64,000 nucleotides of DNA from Microcoleus vaginatus WJT46-NPBG5 (GCA_019359355.1 JAHHHM010000024.1:52037-116036), one strand, 5' to 3'. Numbered from the stretch's first letter, positions 1 to 9,250 are shown. Notes: generated by a model not told the origin, from the sequence alone. Numbers and translations are program-made.

Positions 1-699
1 AAAGCTACAATTGAACAACTCTCACAAATTCTAATTTTTTCAGATTTAGAATCCTCAGAATTAGAACGGTTGCAGGCTTATAGCCAAGTCAAGCAATTTC
101 TGCCGGCAGAAATTGTCATGCAGGAAGGTGATCGGTTGCCGGCGAAACTTTATGCAGTCCTCAATGGTTCCCTTCGCGTCACCAAAACCTCGGCTGCCGG
201 TAAAGAAACGATACTCCGCACCTTATTACCGGGAGAAATTTTTGCCGCGCCGGCACTCTTAGGCAATGGCATTGCGCCGGCAACTGTTACCGCCGAATCT
301 GATAGCGAAATTCTCACCTTAGAGCGAGATGCCTTACTAGAAGCCATTCAGCAAAAACCAGAGATTGCCTTGCGAATGCTAATGGTATTTAACCAGCGAC
401 TCCAGCAACTTCACGACACGGTACACGGATTAGTTTCAGAACGCGCCATTGTGCGGTTAGCGCGGTTAATTTTATATTCTGCCTCACAAGATGGCACTGA
501 GCAATCATCTGCCGGCTTTGTTTTAAAATCTAAGCTTTCTTATTATCAAATTGCTCGGAGTATCGGCATTACTTATGAAGAATGCCTACGACTGATTAAA
601 AGTATTAAATCAATTCTTGCTTACAGTCGCGGCGGTAAAATTACAATTTTGGATAAAAAAGCGTTGGAAGAAATCGCTGCCGGTAAACAAGATATATAA
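1..699 (+). CDS. CRP/FNR-family transcriptional regulator, 5' end outside the window
   Basis: The reading frame is open from base 1, so the N-terminus lies upstream; the TTG at base 70 is internal and not a credible start. The visible 232 residues hold an effector-binding cyclic-nucleotide-type beta barrel (GEIFAAPALLGNG near residues 76-88), the long dimerisation helix (LMVFNQRLQQLHDTVH) and a C-terminal winged helix (KLSYYQIARSIGITYEECLRLIKSI). CRP/FNR proteins bind palindromic operators as dimers and sense small molecules, redox state or NO. No cluster of Cys typical of FNR iron-sulphur binding is visible, so a CRP/DNR-like sensor is more likely. The norB/PTOX cluster downstream on the other strand is a plausible target, but that link is inferred. 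A strong hairpin follows the stop. Confidence 0.85.
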   Translation, partial: KATIEQLSQILIFSDLESSELERLQAYSQVKQFLPAEIVMQEGDRLPAKLYAVLNGSLRVTKTSAAGKETILRTLLPGEIFAAPALLGNGIAPATVTAESDSEILTLERDALLEAIQQKPEIALRMLMVFNQRLQQLHDTVHGLVSERAIVRLARLILYSASQDGTEQSSAGFVLKSKLSYYQIARSIGITYEECLRLIKSIKSILAYSRGGKITILDKKALEEIAAGKQDI

Positions 700-704
700 A
701 AAAA

Positions 705-740
705 TTGGGCAAGTTTCCGTAGAAACAGCCCAGATTATTA
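705..740. terminator. Bidirectional rho-independent terminator between convergent genes
   Basis: TGGGC-AA-GTTTC-CGTA-GAAAC-A-GCCCA forms a strong stem. On the minus strand it runs into seven T residues, and on the plus strand into a T-rich tail. It lies between the regulator (plus) and the WD40/GUN4 gene (minus). Confidence 0.8.
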
Positions 741-753
741 TTTTGCCGCAAAA

Positions 754-2652
754 CTATGAGCGGTCAATCCCATAACCGCCTGCATAATGTTCTCTTTCAT
801 ACTCTTCAAAATTCCTAGCCATTCTCCTTGCCGACTCGAAATATCTGTCGATTTCCTCTTTACAGCCTAGCCAAAACCCCAACGACAACTTTTGCTCGCT
901 AAAACTAGCTCTGCTATTGCTGTAACTTTCCCAAAGCTCGGAAATGATCTCCAGATCTTGATCAAGAATCTTGCAACGGAGGCTATATTTATCCGGCCCT
1001 GGAGAGTAGTCCAGCTTCTTGTAGATGGTGTGCTGGTTGAGAATAGTCTTGATGTCAGCGCCTTTTTCGCAACCCGATAGAATAAGCAGAATATTTTCCG
1101 TTTCCTCTTCGGCCTCTTTCCACCTCTCTGCTGCTAGTAAATACCGCAGCCGAGCGTAGAGCGGTTCATATCTGTATTCTTGTAACGCTTCTGTGACGCT
1201 TGGTTCTTGCAGATTTGACAGGAGCGAAAAGGCAATTTGGCGCATCTGCAATGATTTGTCTTTGAGCGCACTAACAATTAAGTCTAAACCGGCCTGCCCA
1301 GACTCAAGAGCTTCTTTGAGCGCAAAGTAACGGTTGAACAATTCGCCTAGATCTAATGTGGACTGATGGATATGGCCTATCCGCCACAGCTTGATAGTCC
1401 AGTCCGAACAGCGAATGGCTAACATCTTACCATCCGGGCTGATAGCCATAGGACCAGCATTCTCTATCCCCTTAGTGCTGCTAGTTATCAGTTGGCCAGT
1501 ATCCGTGTGCCATAGCTGGATAATGCCGTCCCCACGGGTAATTGCTAAAATTTTCCGATCCGGGGTGAGTACAACGGATAAAACTGTGCCACCGACTTCT
1601 AAGATGCGGGTGAGGGAGCCGGTGTTAGTATCCCAAAGCTTGATAGTTTCGTCATTACTGCCACTGGCTAAAGTCTTGCCTTTCGGAATAAAAGCGACGG
1701 AGTTTACACTGTATGAATGGCCCGTGAGAGTGCTTCTGAGGGTGCCTGTGGCAGTGTTCCATAGTTTGATGGTCTTGTCATCACAGACACTGGCTAAAGT
1801 CTTGCCATTCGGGCTAAAAGCGACGGAGGTTACACTGTATGAATGGCCCGTGAGAGTGCTTCTGAGGTTGCCTGTGGCAGTGTCCCACACCTTGATGGTC
1901 TTGTCATTACTGCCACTGGCTAAAGTCTTGCCATCCGGGCTAAAAGCGACGGAGTTTACACTGTATGAATGGCCCTTGAGAGTGCTTCTGAGGTTGCCTG
2001 TGGCGGTGTCCCACAAATGGATGGTGGAGTGCTTGCTGCTACAAACGGCCAGAGTTTGCCCATCGGGGCTGAAAGCGAGGGACTGTATATCTTTGCTTAA
2101 ACGCTCGGTAAAGGTGCTTTTGAGAGTGCCAGTGCCGGTGTCCCACAACTGGATGGTGGAGTAAGTCCAAAGAGCACTGACTAAACTCGTGCCATCTGGG
2201 CTAAAAGCAGTATTGCCACTGAAAGGCCCGTCAAGGATGCGAAAGCACGTTAGTTGATAGGGGTTGTATGCCTGTAGAGCCTCTTTTAGGGCTGGCTCTT
2301 TAGCCTCCAGCAATGAACAGACAGCGTACTGTACCGAACCCGATCCATCTTTTAGGGTAGATAGTAGTAGTTCTAAATTTTGTTTAATCGTTAAATTTTC
2401 TTTGAGCAGCGTAGAGGCGAACTTCCGTACCCGCAAAGATTTATCTTTTAGGGCACACAGCACCAGTTTTATGCCGTCTTCACCGTAATTCCAAGCCTGA
2501 TGAAGAGCAGCGATTTTTTGATTGTCATCCCCACTCGCCAACCGGCTTTTAACGCCTTCAATTCCTCCCAAAACAGCGGAATTTATCGGCTCTGGGGTGT
2601 TCCCGCCCAGCACTGCTTCACCGTCTTTAGGTTGATTTTGATTCTCTGCCAT
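754..2652 (-). CDS. HEAT-repeat / seven-bladed WD40 / GUN4-like multidomain protein
   Basis: About 632 residues. I chose the ATG at 2652 (MAENQNQ) because GGAAGG lies about 9 nt upstream; the ATG at 2676 has no good spacing. Domains in order: a low-complexity head with two AVLGG motifs; HEAT-like helices (residues about 35-130); seven WD40 blades (about 140-420) with repeated SPDGKTLASGSNDKTIKLWDT-type units; more HEAT helices (ALKDKSLQMRQIAFSLL); and a C-terminal GUN4-like domain recognisable by LLAAERWKEAEEET and LWESYSNSRASFSEQK. GUN4 domains bind tetrapyrroles in chlorophyll synthesis, but fused cyanobacterial copies are generally viewed as signalling or scaffold proteins. The next two genes are paralogues with the same head and tail but no propeller. 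The function is unknown, and porphyrin binding is not shown. Confidence 0.75.
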   Translation of the reverse strand: MAENQNQPKDGEAVLGGNTPEPINSAVLGGIEGVKSRLASGDDNQKIAALHQAWNYGEDGIKLVLCALKDKSLRVRKFASTLLKENLTIKQNLELLLSTLKDGSGSVQYAVCSLLEAKEPALKEALQAYNPYQLTCFRILDGPFSGNTAFSPDGTSLVSALWTYSTIQLWDTGTGTLKSTFTERLSKDIQSLAFSPDGQTLAVCSSKHSTIHLWDTATGNLRSTLKGHSYSVNSVAFSPDGKTLASGSNDKTIKVWDTATGNLRSTLTGHSYSVTSVAFSPNGKTLASVCDDKTIKLWNTATGTLRSTLTGHSYSVNSVAFIPKGKTLASGSNDETIKLWDTNTGSLTRILEVGGTVLSVVLTPDRKILAITRGDGIIQLWHTDTGQLITSSTKGIENAGPMAISPDGKMLAIRCSDWTIKLWRIGHIHQSTLDLGELFNRYFALKEALESGQAGLDLIVSALKDKSLQMRQIAFSLLSNLQEPSVTEALQEYRYEPLYARLRYLLAAERWKEAEEETENILLILSGCEKGADIKTILNQHTIYKKLDYSPGPDKYSLRCKILDQDLEIISELWESYSNSRASFSEQKLSLGFWLGCKEEIDRYFESARRMARNFEEYEREHYAGGYGIDRS

Positions 2653-2886
2653 TGTTGCACCTTCCTTGCTACGCATCCTTGCACCCTGATGCTAAAGGCT
2701 TTCATCCCTCACCGGCAGTCTGCCAGCCTTGAGGATTTTGTTTTAAATTAAGCCCCTCAATTCTATTTAGTACTCTCAACAGAGCTTTATATACCGTAGG
2801 GTAGGTAATGCCCACCCTAACAATTTACTCACCTAAATTAATGGCTAACTTCAGTTTCAATTTGTTAGCGATCACCTCCATACATA
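2535..2886. repeat. Direct repeat copy 1 (about 352 bp, identical to 3626-3977)
   Basis: By eye this block matches 3626-3977 with no mismatches at an offset of 1091 bp. It spans the 5' coding end of the WD40/GUN4 gene, its whole leader and promoter region, and the last codons of the neighbouring paralogue, as expected from a recent tandem duplication or unequal crossover. Confidence 0.85.
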
Positions 2887-3743
2887 CTGTACATTATATC
2901 CCGTTCATCTTCATCAAATGTATCGCGCAAGTATTTTGATTTCCAGAGAATCTTTTTAATTTCAGCCTGCCACTCATTCCAAAACTTCAATAAAGACTTG
3001 TGCTGATTAAAGCTATCATTTCCCTTACTGTATTTGTCCCAGATACCACAAAGAGTCATCAATTCATAACAGGAAATGTTGCACTTAATGCCAGTCTCCC
3101 ACATATTTCCTCTGTACTTATGCTGAGAATATTCGAAGCGGGGCGATAAAATGGTTTGGATATCGTCACCTTTTTTGGCACCAGCCAATTTAAGCATGAG
3201 CGTTTCCGTTTCCTCCTCCGCTTCTTCCCAGCGCTCTGTTACAAGTAAAGTTACAAGCCGAGTAAATTTGGGGCCATACTGGGAGCGCGCTAAAACTTGT
3301 TTTGCTAGAGGTTCTTCGCTGTTCTCGAGCAACGATAAAGCAATTTCTCCCTGAGATATTCTTGTATTGAGCGATTGAATCATCAACTCAGCTTCTTCCC
3401 AACGCTCTGTTAAGAGTAACGAGACCAGCCGAGCATATTTGGGTTCACGCTTGTATTGCGCTAAAAATTGTTTTGCTTGAGGTTCTTTGCTATTCTCGAG
3501 CAACGATAAAGCAATTTCCTCCAGATAGGTTTCACTATCGAGCGATTGAATTATGAGATACAGACCTTCTTGCCCGTAATTTATCGCCTCTTTAAGTGCG
3601 GCAATTTTTTGATTGATATACCCATTCGCCAACCGGCTTTTAACGCCTTCAATTCCTCCCAAAACAGCGGAATTTATCGGCTCTGGGGTGTTCCCGCCCA
3701 GCACTGCTTCACCGTCTTTAGGTTGATTTTGATTCTCTGCCAT
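2865..3743 (-). CDS. HEAT-repeat / GUN4-like protein, paralogue B
   Basis: About 292 residues from the ATG at 3743 (MAENQNQ, GGAAGG upstream). After the AVLGG head there are HEAT-like helices, then two copies of a unit reading ALSLLEN-EP-AKQ-LA followed by RLV-LL-TERWEEAE (about residues 85-140 and 140-190), and a GUN4-like tail (LWDKYSKG, KFWNEWQAEIKKI). It is shorter than its left neighbour because it lacks the WD40 propeller. The leader is identical to that of the left-hand paralogue, so the two should be transcribed from equivalent promoters. The role is unknown; a tetrapyrrole-sensing or scaffold role is only suggested by the domain. Confidence 0.7.
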   Translation of the reverse strand: MAENQNQPKDGEAVLGGNTPEPINSAVLGGIEGVKSRLANGYINQKIAALKEAINYGQEGLYLIIQSLDSETYLEEIALSLLENSKEPQAKQFLAQYKREPKYARLVSLLLTERWEEAELMIQSLNTRISQGEIALSLLENSEEPLAKQVLARSQYGPKFTRLVTLLVTERWEEAEEETETLMLKLAGAKKGDDIQTILSPRFEYSQHKYRGNMWETGIKCNISCYELMTLCGIWDKYSKGNDSFNQHKSLLKFWNEWQAEIKKILWKSKYLRDTFDEDERDIMYSMYGGDR

Positions 3744-3977
3744 TGTTGCACCTTCCTTGCTACGCATCCTTGCACCCTGATGCTAAAGGCTTTCATCCCT
3801 CACCGGCAGTCTGCCAGCCTTGAGGATTTTGTTTTAAATTAAGCCCCTCAATTCTATTTAGTACTCTCAACAGAGCTTTATATACCGTAGGGTAGGTAAT
3901 GCCCACCCTAACAATTTACTCACCTAAATTAATGGCTAACTTCAGTTTCAATTTGTTAGCGATCACCTCCATACATA
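3626..3977. repeat. Direct repeat copy 2 (about 352 bp, identical to 2535-2886)
   Basis: Second copy of the tandem-duplication block. It covers the 5' end and leader of paralogue B and the 3' end of paralogue C. Identity stops at 3978, where the coding ends of B and C diverge. Confidence 0.85.
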
Positions 3978-4840
3978 TTGTTCATTATATCCCGCTCATC
4001 TTCTCTAAATATGTCGTACAAGTATTTTGATTCCCTGTGAATCTTTCTAATTTCAGCTTGCCACTCATTCCAAAACTTCAATGAAGACTTGTGCTGATTA
4101 AAGCTATCTTTCCCCTTACTGTATTTGTCCCAGAGATCGCAAAGAGTCCGCGAGTCAAGCCAGGAAATGTTGCACTCAATGCCAGTCTTGCACATCTCTC
4201 CTGTGTACTTATGCTGGGAATATTCGGGGCGGGGCGATAAAATGGTTTGGATATCGTCACCTTTTGTGGCACCAGCCAATTTAAGGATGAGCGTTTCCGT
4301 TTCCTCCTCCGCTTCCTCCCACTGCTCTGTTACGAGTAAAGTTACCAGCCGAGCAAATTTGGGGTCACACTGGGAGCGCGCTAAAACTTGTTTTGCTAGA
4401 GGTTCTTCGCTATTCTCGAGCAACGATAAAGCAATGTCTCCTAGATAATATCTTCCCCTATCGACGAGCGATTGAATTACCAACTCCGCTTCTTCCCAGC
4501 GCTCTGTTAAGAGTAACGATACCAGCCGCGCATATTTGGGGTTATCCTCGTATTTCGCTAAAAATTGTTTTGCTTGAGGTTCTTTGTTGTTCTTAAGCAA
4601 CGATAAAGCAATTTCCTCCAGATATGTTTCACTATCGAGCGATTGAATTATCAGATACAGACCTTCTTGCCCGTAATTTATCGCCTCTCTAAGTGCGGCA
4701 ATTTTTTGATTGATATACCCATTCGCCAATCGGCTTTTAACTTCTTCAATTCCTCCCAAAACGTCAGAATTTACCGGCTCTGAGGTGTTCCCGCCCAGCA
4801 CTGCTTCACCATCGTTGGGTTGATTTTGATTCTCTGCCAT
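3956..4840 (-). CDS. HEAT-repeat / GUN4-like protein, paralogue C
   Basis: About 294 residues from the ATG at 4840, preceded by the same GGAAGG site as its paralogues; the longer frame up to 4900 lacks support. The architecture is that of paralogue B: AVLGG head, HEAT-like helices, two ALSLL-EP-AKQ / RLV-LL-TERWEEAE units, and a GUN4-like tail with LWDKYSKGKDSF. Its leader is more diverged than those of A and B, which suggests C is the older copy and the A/B leaders were homogenised later. The first 60 bp upstream still share the conserved leader block, which then ends near 4955. Confidence 0.7.
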   Translation of the reverse strand: MAENQNQPNDGEAVLGGNTSEPVNSDVLGGIEEVKSRLANGYINQKIAALREAINYGQEGLYLIIQSLDSETYLEEIALSLLKNNKEPQAKQFLAKYEDNPKYARLVSLLLTERWEEAELVIQSLVDRGRYYLGDIALSLLENSEEPLAKQVLARSQCDPKFARLVTLLVTEQWEEAEEETETLILKLAGATKGDDIQTILSPRPEYSQHKYTGEMCKTGIECNISWLDSRTLCDLWDKYSKGKDSFNQHKSSLKFWNEWQAEIRKIHRESKYLYDIFREDERDIMNNMYGGDR

Positions 4841-5006
4841 TGTTGCACCTTCCTTGCTCCACATCTTTGCACGCTGATGCTGAAGGTTTGAATCCTTCAC
4901 CGGCAGCGTGCCACCCTTGAGGGTTTTGTTTTAAATTAAGCCCCTCAATTCTATTTAGTGATTTTAGAAGCGCCCTAAGTTGTAAAACTTCTTTACATCT
5001 AAACAA

Positions 5007-5036
5007 ATAAACGCAGATTTCTACATCTGCGTTTAT
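5007..5036 (-). terminator. Terminator hairpin downstream of norB
   Basis: ATAAACGCAGAT pairs with ATCTGCGTTTAT across a 6-nt loop. On the minus strand the stem is followed by TTGTTT. It sits 25 bp after the norB stop codon and marks the border to the GUN4 paralogue block. Confidence 0.7.
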
Positions 5037-5060
5037 CTGGGATTTAAAATCAGGAAACGT

Positions 5061-7373
5061 TTATCGTTCAACCGGCTTTAATTCTGCCGGCTGATTTGTC
5101 GTCTGAACTGGAAAGCGAAAGATCGCATAAACAGCTTGAACTGTAAACACAAACATCGTCATTGCACCGATGGCAAAAAGGATATCGCCTGGAATTCGTA
5201 ACCACACAGTCCAGCGCATCCACGGACTGCCAATCACTTCAGCACTGCGGGCGAACCAAGTACCATGATTAATCGATACAGCAAGCTGATAGAAACCATT
5301 GGGAATTAAGCCAAAAATTAGCATTCCCACTAAGCCGCCGTTAATCGACCAGAAAGAGAAGCGTAGCAGCTTTTCATTCCAAGCCCTTTCGGGTACAAAT
5401 TCCCGCAGCGAAAACAGCATCAAAGCCAGTGCTAAGCAGCCATATACGCCAAATAAGGCAGAATGTGCGTGAATGGGTGTAGTGTTTAAACCTTGGGAAT
5501 AGTACAGAACAATCGGTGGATTAATTAAGAATCCAAAGACGCCGGCACCGACTAAATTCCAAAAACAAGTTGCGATAAAAAACCGCAAGGGCCAACGATA
5601 AAATCCTTCGGCTTCTTGAGAAAGTTTTAAAGTCTTTAACACTTCAAACCCAATTAATGTTAACGGCACCACTTCTAACGCAGAAAAGACTGAACCGATT
5701 GCCGCAATGAAAGAGGGAGTTCCCGAAAAATACAGATGGTGCAACGTTCCAATTACCCCACTTCCTAAATATAAAAGTGTGGTTAGATATGTGGCACGCA
5801 AAGCCGAAGATTTCTTGAGGAAACCCAACTCGCTGCACAGATAGGCAATCACAACCGTGGCAAATACTTCAAAGAAACCTTCAACCCATAGATGAATCAC
5901 CCACCATCGCCAATATTCGGCAATGCTCAAAGACGTGTGATTGCTATAGGCTAAACCGACTGAATAAAAGAGGGGAATTGTAATTGCGCTATAGAGGAAA
6001 AAGTGACTCAAGCCGGTAGGACTTTTTTCTTTGAGGAGTGCCGGCTTAAAGGCGCGGTACAGCAGCCACAGCCAGAAAACCATGCCACCTATAAGGAGGA
6101 TTTGCCAAACTCGCCCTAACTCGATGTATTCATAGCCTTGGTGTCCCCAGAGAAAGCTATTTTTAACATCGAGAATGCCAGTAATGGCACTCCAAGTTCC
6201 GATCATGGAACCGACAACAATTGCAGTTAAGGCAATTAATAAAACGCTATTTCCTAGCGCTTGATATTTGGGTTCGTTATTGCCAAAACGCGGCGCAAAA
6301 TACAAACCGGCTGCTAACCAGCAAGTTGCAATCCAAAAAATTCCAAGTTGCAAGTGCCAGGTACGGGAGGCGGCATAGGGAAGGAATTTATTCAGGGGAA
6401 TTCCGTAAAAACCTTCGGCTTCTACGGCATAGTGTGCGGTGAACATTCCCATCAAAATTTGCACTAAAAATAGTGCCATCGCTACGCCAAAAAACAGGGA
6501 GGTTACTTTTTGGCTCGGTGTGGGAATTCGCACTGCTGGACGTGCCGGCACCGGCTGCAATTCATCGGCCTCTTCTTGAGCGAGGTAGATGAATAAAAAC
6601 ACCCCAATCCCTGCAATTAGCACGATAACGGATACAATTGACCAAATGATAAATTGTCCAGGTGCTTGATTGCCAACTAAGTTATCATGGGGCCAATTTG
6701 CTGTGTAAGAAAAGGGTGCATTCGGGCGATTTGCTACTGCTGCCCAAGCTGTCCAAGTAAAGAAGGCTGTGACGTTATGAATTTGGGTTTCGTCTTTAAA
6801 CCAACCATTCGGAATTGAGTGAATGGGAGAGCCGTGAGACAACAGTTCGTGATAGTCTGAAAAGACTTGTTTTAATCCTTGAGTTTGGGCGTTAGTCAGG
6901 ATTAATTCGTGAGTTTGAGACTCGTACCGATTGGTTTTAAACTCTTCGCTGACTTGCGCTTCCAAACCGGCTCTTTCTCGTGCCGGCAAGGCTTCTAAAT
7001 CTGCTTGGGAAAACTTACTATCGCCATTGTATAAAACGCCTGCTGTTGCTAATCCCCAGCGGTGGAGAACATCAGCCGACCAGTCAGGGGCTAAATAGCT
7101 TCCGTGCCCCCAAACGCTGCCAATATGCTGCCCGCCACGCGCTAAATAAGTTTCTTGTCCGGATTGTATTTCTTTCTGAGTTAGAACAATTTCTTGCTGC
7201 GGAGAACGTACAGTTTCTGGCACAGGTGGCGCGTTTTTCCAGATAATCGCACCGGCTATCAACAAAACTGTAAAGGTTGCGATGCAAATTAATACCAGCC
7301 ACGCGGGAAGACTGAGTTGACGCTTTTTGGGAACGCCTGTAGTGCCGGCATCAACTAATGTGGAATTGGCCAT
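5061..7373 (-). CDS. norB: Quinol-dependent nitric oxide reductase (qNOR)
   Basis: Reduces NO to N2O with electrons from quinol in the membrane. I start it at the ATG at 7373, 7 nt after GGAGG, rather than the TTG at 7379. The roughly 770-residue length fits single-subunit qNOR: an N-terminal membrane anchor, then a periplasmic cytochrome-c-like domain without a CXXCH haem motif (YLARGGQHIGSVWGHGSY near residues 55-75), then a haem-copper-oxidase-type bundle of about 12 helices. Conserved pieces include SRTWHLQLGIFW, WWVIHLWVEGFFEVF, GTLHHLYFSGTP and TTPIHAHSALFGVYG, which supply the haem and non-haem iron ligands. In a non-denitrifying cyanobacterium it probably serves NO detoxification. It is downstream of a PTOX-type oxidase on the same strand, with about 400 bp between them. 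Confidence 0.95.
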   Translation of the reverse strand: MANSTLVDAGTTGVPKKRQLSLPAWLVLICIATFTVLLIAGAIIWKNAPPVPETVRSPQQEIVLTQKEIQSGQETYLARGGQHIGSVWGHGSYLAPDWSADVLHRWGLATAGVLYNGDSKFSQADLEALPARERAGLEAQVSEEFKTNRYESQTHELILTNAQTQGLKQVFSDYHELLSHGSPIHSIPNGWFKDETQIHNVTAFFTWTAWAAVANRPNAPFSYTANWPHDNLVGNQAPGQFIIWSIVSVIVLIAGIGVFLFIYLAQEEADELQPVPARPAVRIPTPSQKVTSLFFGVAMALFLVQILMGMFTAHYAVEAEGFYGIPLNKFLPYAASRTWHLQLGIFWIATCWLAAGLYFAPRFGNNEPKYQALGNSVLLIALTAIVVGSMIGTWSAITGILDVKNSFLWGHQGYEYIELGRVWQILLIGGMVFWLWLLYRAFKPALLKEKSPTGLSHFFLYSAITIPLFYSVGLAYSNHTSLSIAEYWRWWVIHLWVEGFFEVFATVVIAYLCSELGFLKKSSALRATYLTTLLYLGSGVIGTLHHLYFSGTPSFIAAIGSVFSALEVVPLTLIGFEVLKTLKLSQEAEGFYRWPLRFFIATCFWNLVGAGVFGFLINPPIVLYYSQGLNTTPIHAHSALFGVYGCLALALMLFSLREFVPERAWNEKLLRFSFWSINGGLVGMLIFGLIPNGFYQLAVSINHGTWFARSAEVIGSPWMRWTVWLRIPGDILFAIGAMTMFVFTVQAVYAIFRFPVQTTNQPAELKPVER

Positions 7374-7777
7374 AGCCAAACCTCCAAAAAATACTGGATT
7401 AGTCTTTAAGTTTCGTTAAATGGTTGCTGATTTTACAGACAGCTTTTGATCACGCTAAAACAATTTGTAGCGCTTTCACAAGGATTTGCGCGACTTACCA
7501 GCATTTCTTAAGCTTTTTCTAACACTTGTAGGTAATTAATAAATGCTGAGCTTGCTAGTACCGAACGCGGCTTTAGTGGTCAAAAAAGAAACCAACAACG
7601 TCACACAAACTCCATGATTGGCAAACAGCGTCGGCTACGAGTAAGCTTAAAAATTAGATTGAGAAACGCTGTGAATAAAGGAGTGTATGGTTAATAAATC
7701 AGTTGCTGGTTGAGTCAACAAAAATCAATTTTTAGCTTTGAAAGCAAGGAATTTTCCTTGACCGAGGCAAACAATAA
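7374..7777. other. Intergenic region upstream of norB
   Basis: Contains the norB ribosome-binding site (GGAGG) and presumably its promoter. I looked for an FNR-type TTGAT-N4-ATCAA site and found only a half site near 7448. The TATGAG palindrome found upstream of other genes in this cluster is absent. No small gene is evident. Confidence 0.5.
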
Positions 7778-8521
7778 TTACTGCATTTTTACCGGCTCTT
7801 TTTCAACGGCTTCTTCCTCTAAAGTCTCTTCATTGCTTTCAATTTTGGCTTTGCTTGCTTCAGCTAGTGCCATTTTATCGGGGCTGTGAGGACTCTTGAA
7901 ATTCGCTCTGGCATCTTCTTTTTGGCACGCAACCATTGTTTTAACGTGTTCCATTTCATCATCTCGAATGGCAACAAACACGTCATAAAGGGTCTCAATA
8001 TTTGGGCGGCGTTCCTCTGGGGTGCGAGTTGTTTGGAATTCATCAAACATATAAAGGTCGCCATTTCTGTAGTAGCTGAGAGCAATTTTGGGCGGATTTT
8101 GCGTTTTTAGTTCATCCCCATGCTCTTTGAGAAGCTCATCGTAGGTATGGTAAGCGTGTTCTTCCACCAGTTGCATAAAGTGATAAGCAGAGCGTGGTGA
8201 AAGGATGTAAACAAAAACAATAATCCAGTAGTAAACCAAAGCGCCGGCATGGGCAATAAAGCGATCAATCCAATATTTGTTTCCCCCCAACTCTTCACTA
8301 ATGAGCAGGTGATGGAGTTCGTTCCAAGACTCAGCAAAATGAACTTTAAGCCAGTCTGCCTTACGCCACCACCCCATCGTTTCGTAGAGGTGAAGGACTG
8401 AAGTATAGGCAAAGTAGGGAACCCGCGCCACGGTTTCTAAAACAAAAAACCGGGGATAGCGGCGATTGCGATAAAAGGTGTTCAGAATCCACTCTAAAAC
8501 ATTGACAAGAAGACGAATCAT
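7778..8521 (-). CDS. PTOX/AOX-type diiron plastoquinol terminal oxidase
   Basis: Oxidises plastoquinol and reduces oxygen to water without haem or copper, at the membrane surface. The 247-residue protein carries the diiron ligand motifs: LETVARVPY (E29), NELHHLL (E68, H71), VEEHAYHTY (E120/E121) and RDDEMEHV (E189, H192). NELHHLLISEELGG is the plastid-terminal-oxidase version rather than the mitochondrial AOX version. AGGAG lies 9 nt before the ATG. Alternative oxidases resist NO, which inhibits haem-copper oxidases, so its place just upstream of norB makes physiological sense. The acidic, Lys/Glu-rich tail after residue 205 is likely unstructured. Confidence 0.9.
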   Translation of the reverse strand: MIRLLVNVLEWILNTFYRNRRYPRFFVLETVARVPYFAYTSVLHLYETMGWWRKADWLKVHFAESWNELHHLLISEELGGNKYWIDRFIAHAGALVYYWIIVFVYILSPRSAYHFMQLVEEHAYHTYDELLKEHGDELKTQNPPKIALSYYRNGDLYMFDEFQTTRTPEERRPNIETLYDVFVAIRDDEMEHVKTMVACQKEDARANFKSPHSPDKMALAEASKAKIESNEETLEEEAVEKEPVKMQ

Positions 8522-8619
8522 TTCTCATTTCTCCTATGAAAAGTTGTCAAATTGATTCTTGAAAGTAGATTGCAACCTTAATTTAGTTAGGATACCAATC
8601 GAAGGGAAATCTTACTTCT

Positions 8620-8652
8620 CTCTAAAGAAAGGGGACTGTTGAGTTAGTCCCC
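8620..8652 (-). terminator. Terminator after the 162-aa unknown gene
   Basis: GGGGACT pairs with AGTCCCC across 8 nt. On the minus strand the stem runs into TTTCTTT. It separates the unknown gene from the PTOX gene, so PTOX should have its own promoter. Confidence 0.7.
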
Positions 8653-8714
8653 AACCATTAGGGGTAAAAATTCGTAGCTTTAAGAACTGTAGCAGTGGGT
8701 AAGTCCTAATGCTT

Positions 8715-9200
8715 TTATGCTTCCACCAGATGAGATCGCTCCTGTTCACGAGCGGCAACAACGAGAGGCAAGCAAAGCGCAGCGACTGCTTTTTGCCATT
8801 TTTGCCGGATTTGCTGGTCTTCTACGCCATCAAATGCCGCCACTAAAGGAGCAACCGAACGCTCTAATGCCGGCCTTGGAACGGGACGATGCAATTCAAC
8901 TAAACGAGTTAAACTTTCTTGGTTATTAACAAACCCAATTACCCATTTAGTTGTGTGATCTGGACTGTTTGGAACGCGTGCAACTCCTAACTCATTTTTC
9001 AACCAATTGTAAAAAGGCGGAAGTCTTTCAGCTAATACACCGGCTGCCGTTGGCAACGTTTCTTTCAGTGTTTGGACATCTAAGCTGTTTAATACGTCCT
9101 TAATTTGCGCTGAGTTGAGAAGATCTGTCAAACTGAGTGCAAGAATTGGTTCTAATTCAGCAGCAGATAAATTGAGATGTTGGGTAAATACTTCTTGCAT
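8715..9200 (-). CDS. Unknown helical protein of the norB/PTOX cluster
   Basis: About 161 residues; a GTG (9203) and an ATG (9200) are adjacent and AGGA precedes both. I do not recognise a family. The protein looks all-helical and soluble, with no signal peptide or membrane segment; it has one Cys near the C-terminus and a Pro-rich stretch (HRPVPRPALERS). It lies between the PTOX and cupin genes on the same strand. Its promoter carries a near-perfect palindrome shared with the methyltransferase promoter, so the two are probably co-regulated. A role in NO or respiratory stress is inferred only from context. Confidence 0.65.
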   Translation of the reverse strand: MQEVFTQHLNLSAAELEPILALSLTDLLNSAQIKDVLNSLDVQTLKETLPTAAGVLAERLPPFYNWLKNELGVARVPNSPDHTTKWVIGFVNNQESLTRLVELHRPVPRPALERSVAPLVAAFDGVEDQQIRQKWQKAVAALCLPLVVAAREQERSHLVEA

Positions 9201-9250
9201 CACTTCGTCCTAAGAAACAACTAACTTACTTTACTTTGCCAAATGGCTTG

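Noticed and set aside
1391..2164. 257-codon open frame on the plus strand
   Set aside because: It is the antisense of the WD40 blades; the repeated codons keep the opposite strand open. No ribosome-binding site and no family resemblance.
7440..7470. Possible FNR box upstream of norB
   Set aside because: Only one half site (TTGAT) is present and the other half does not match TTGAT-N4-ATCAA.
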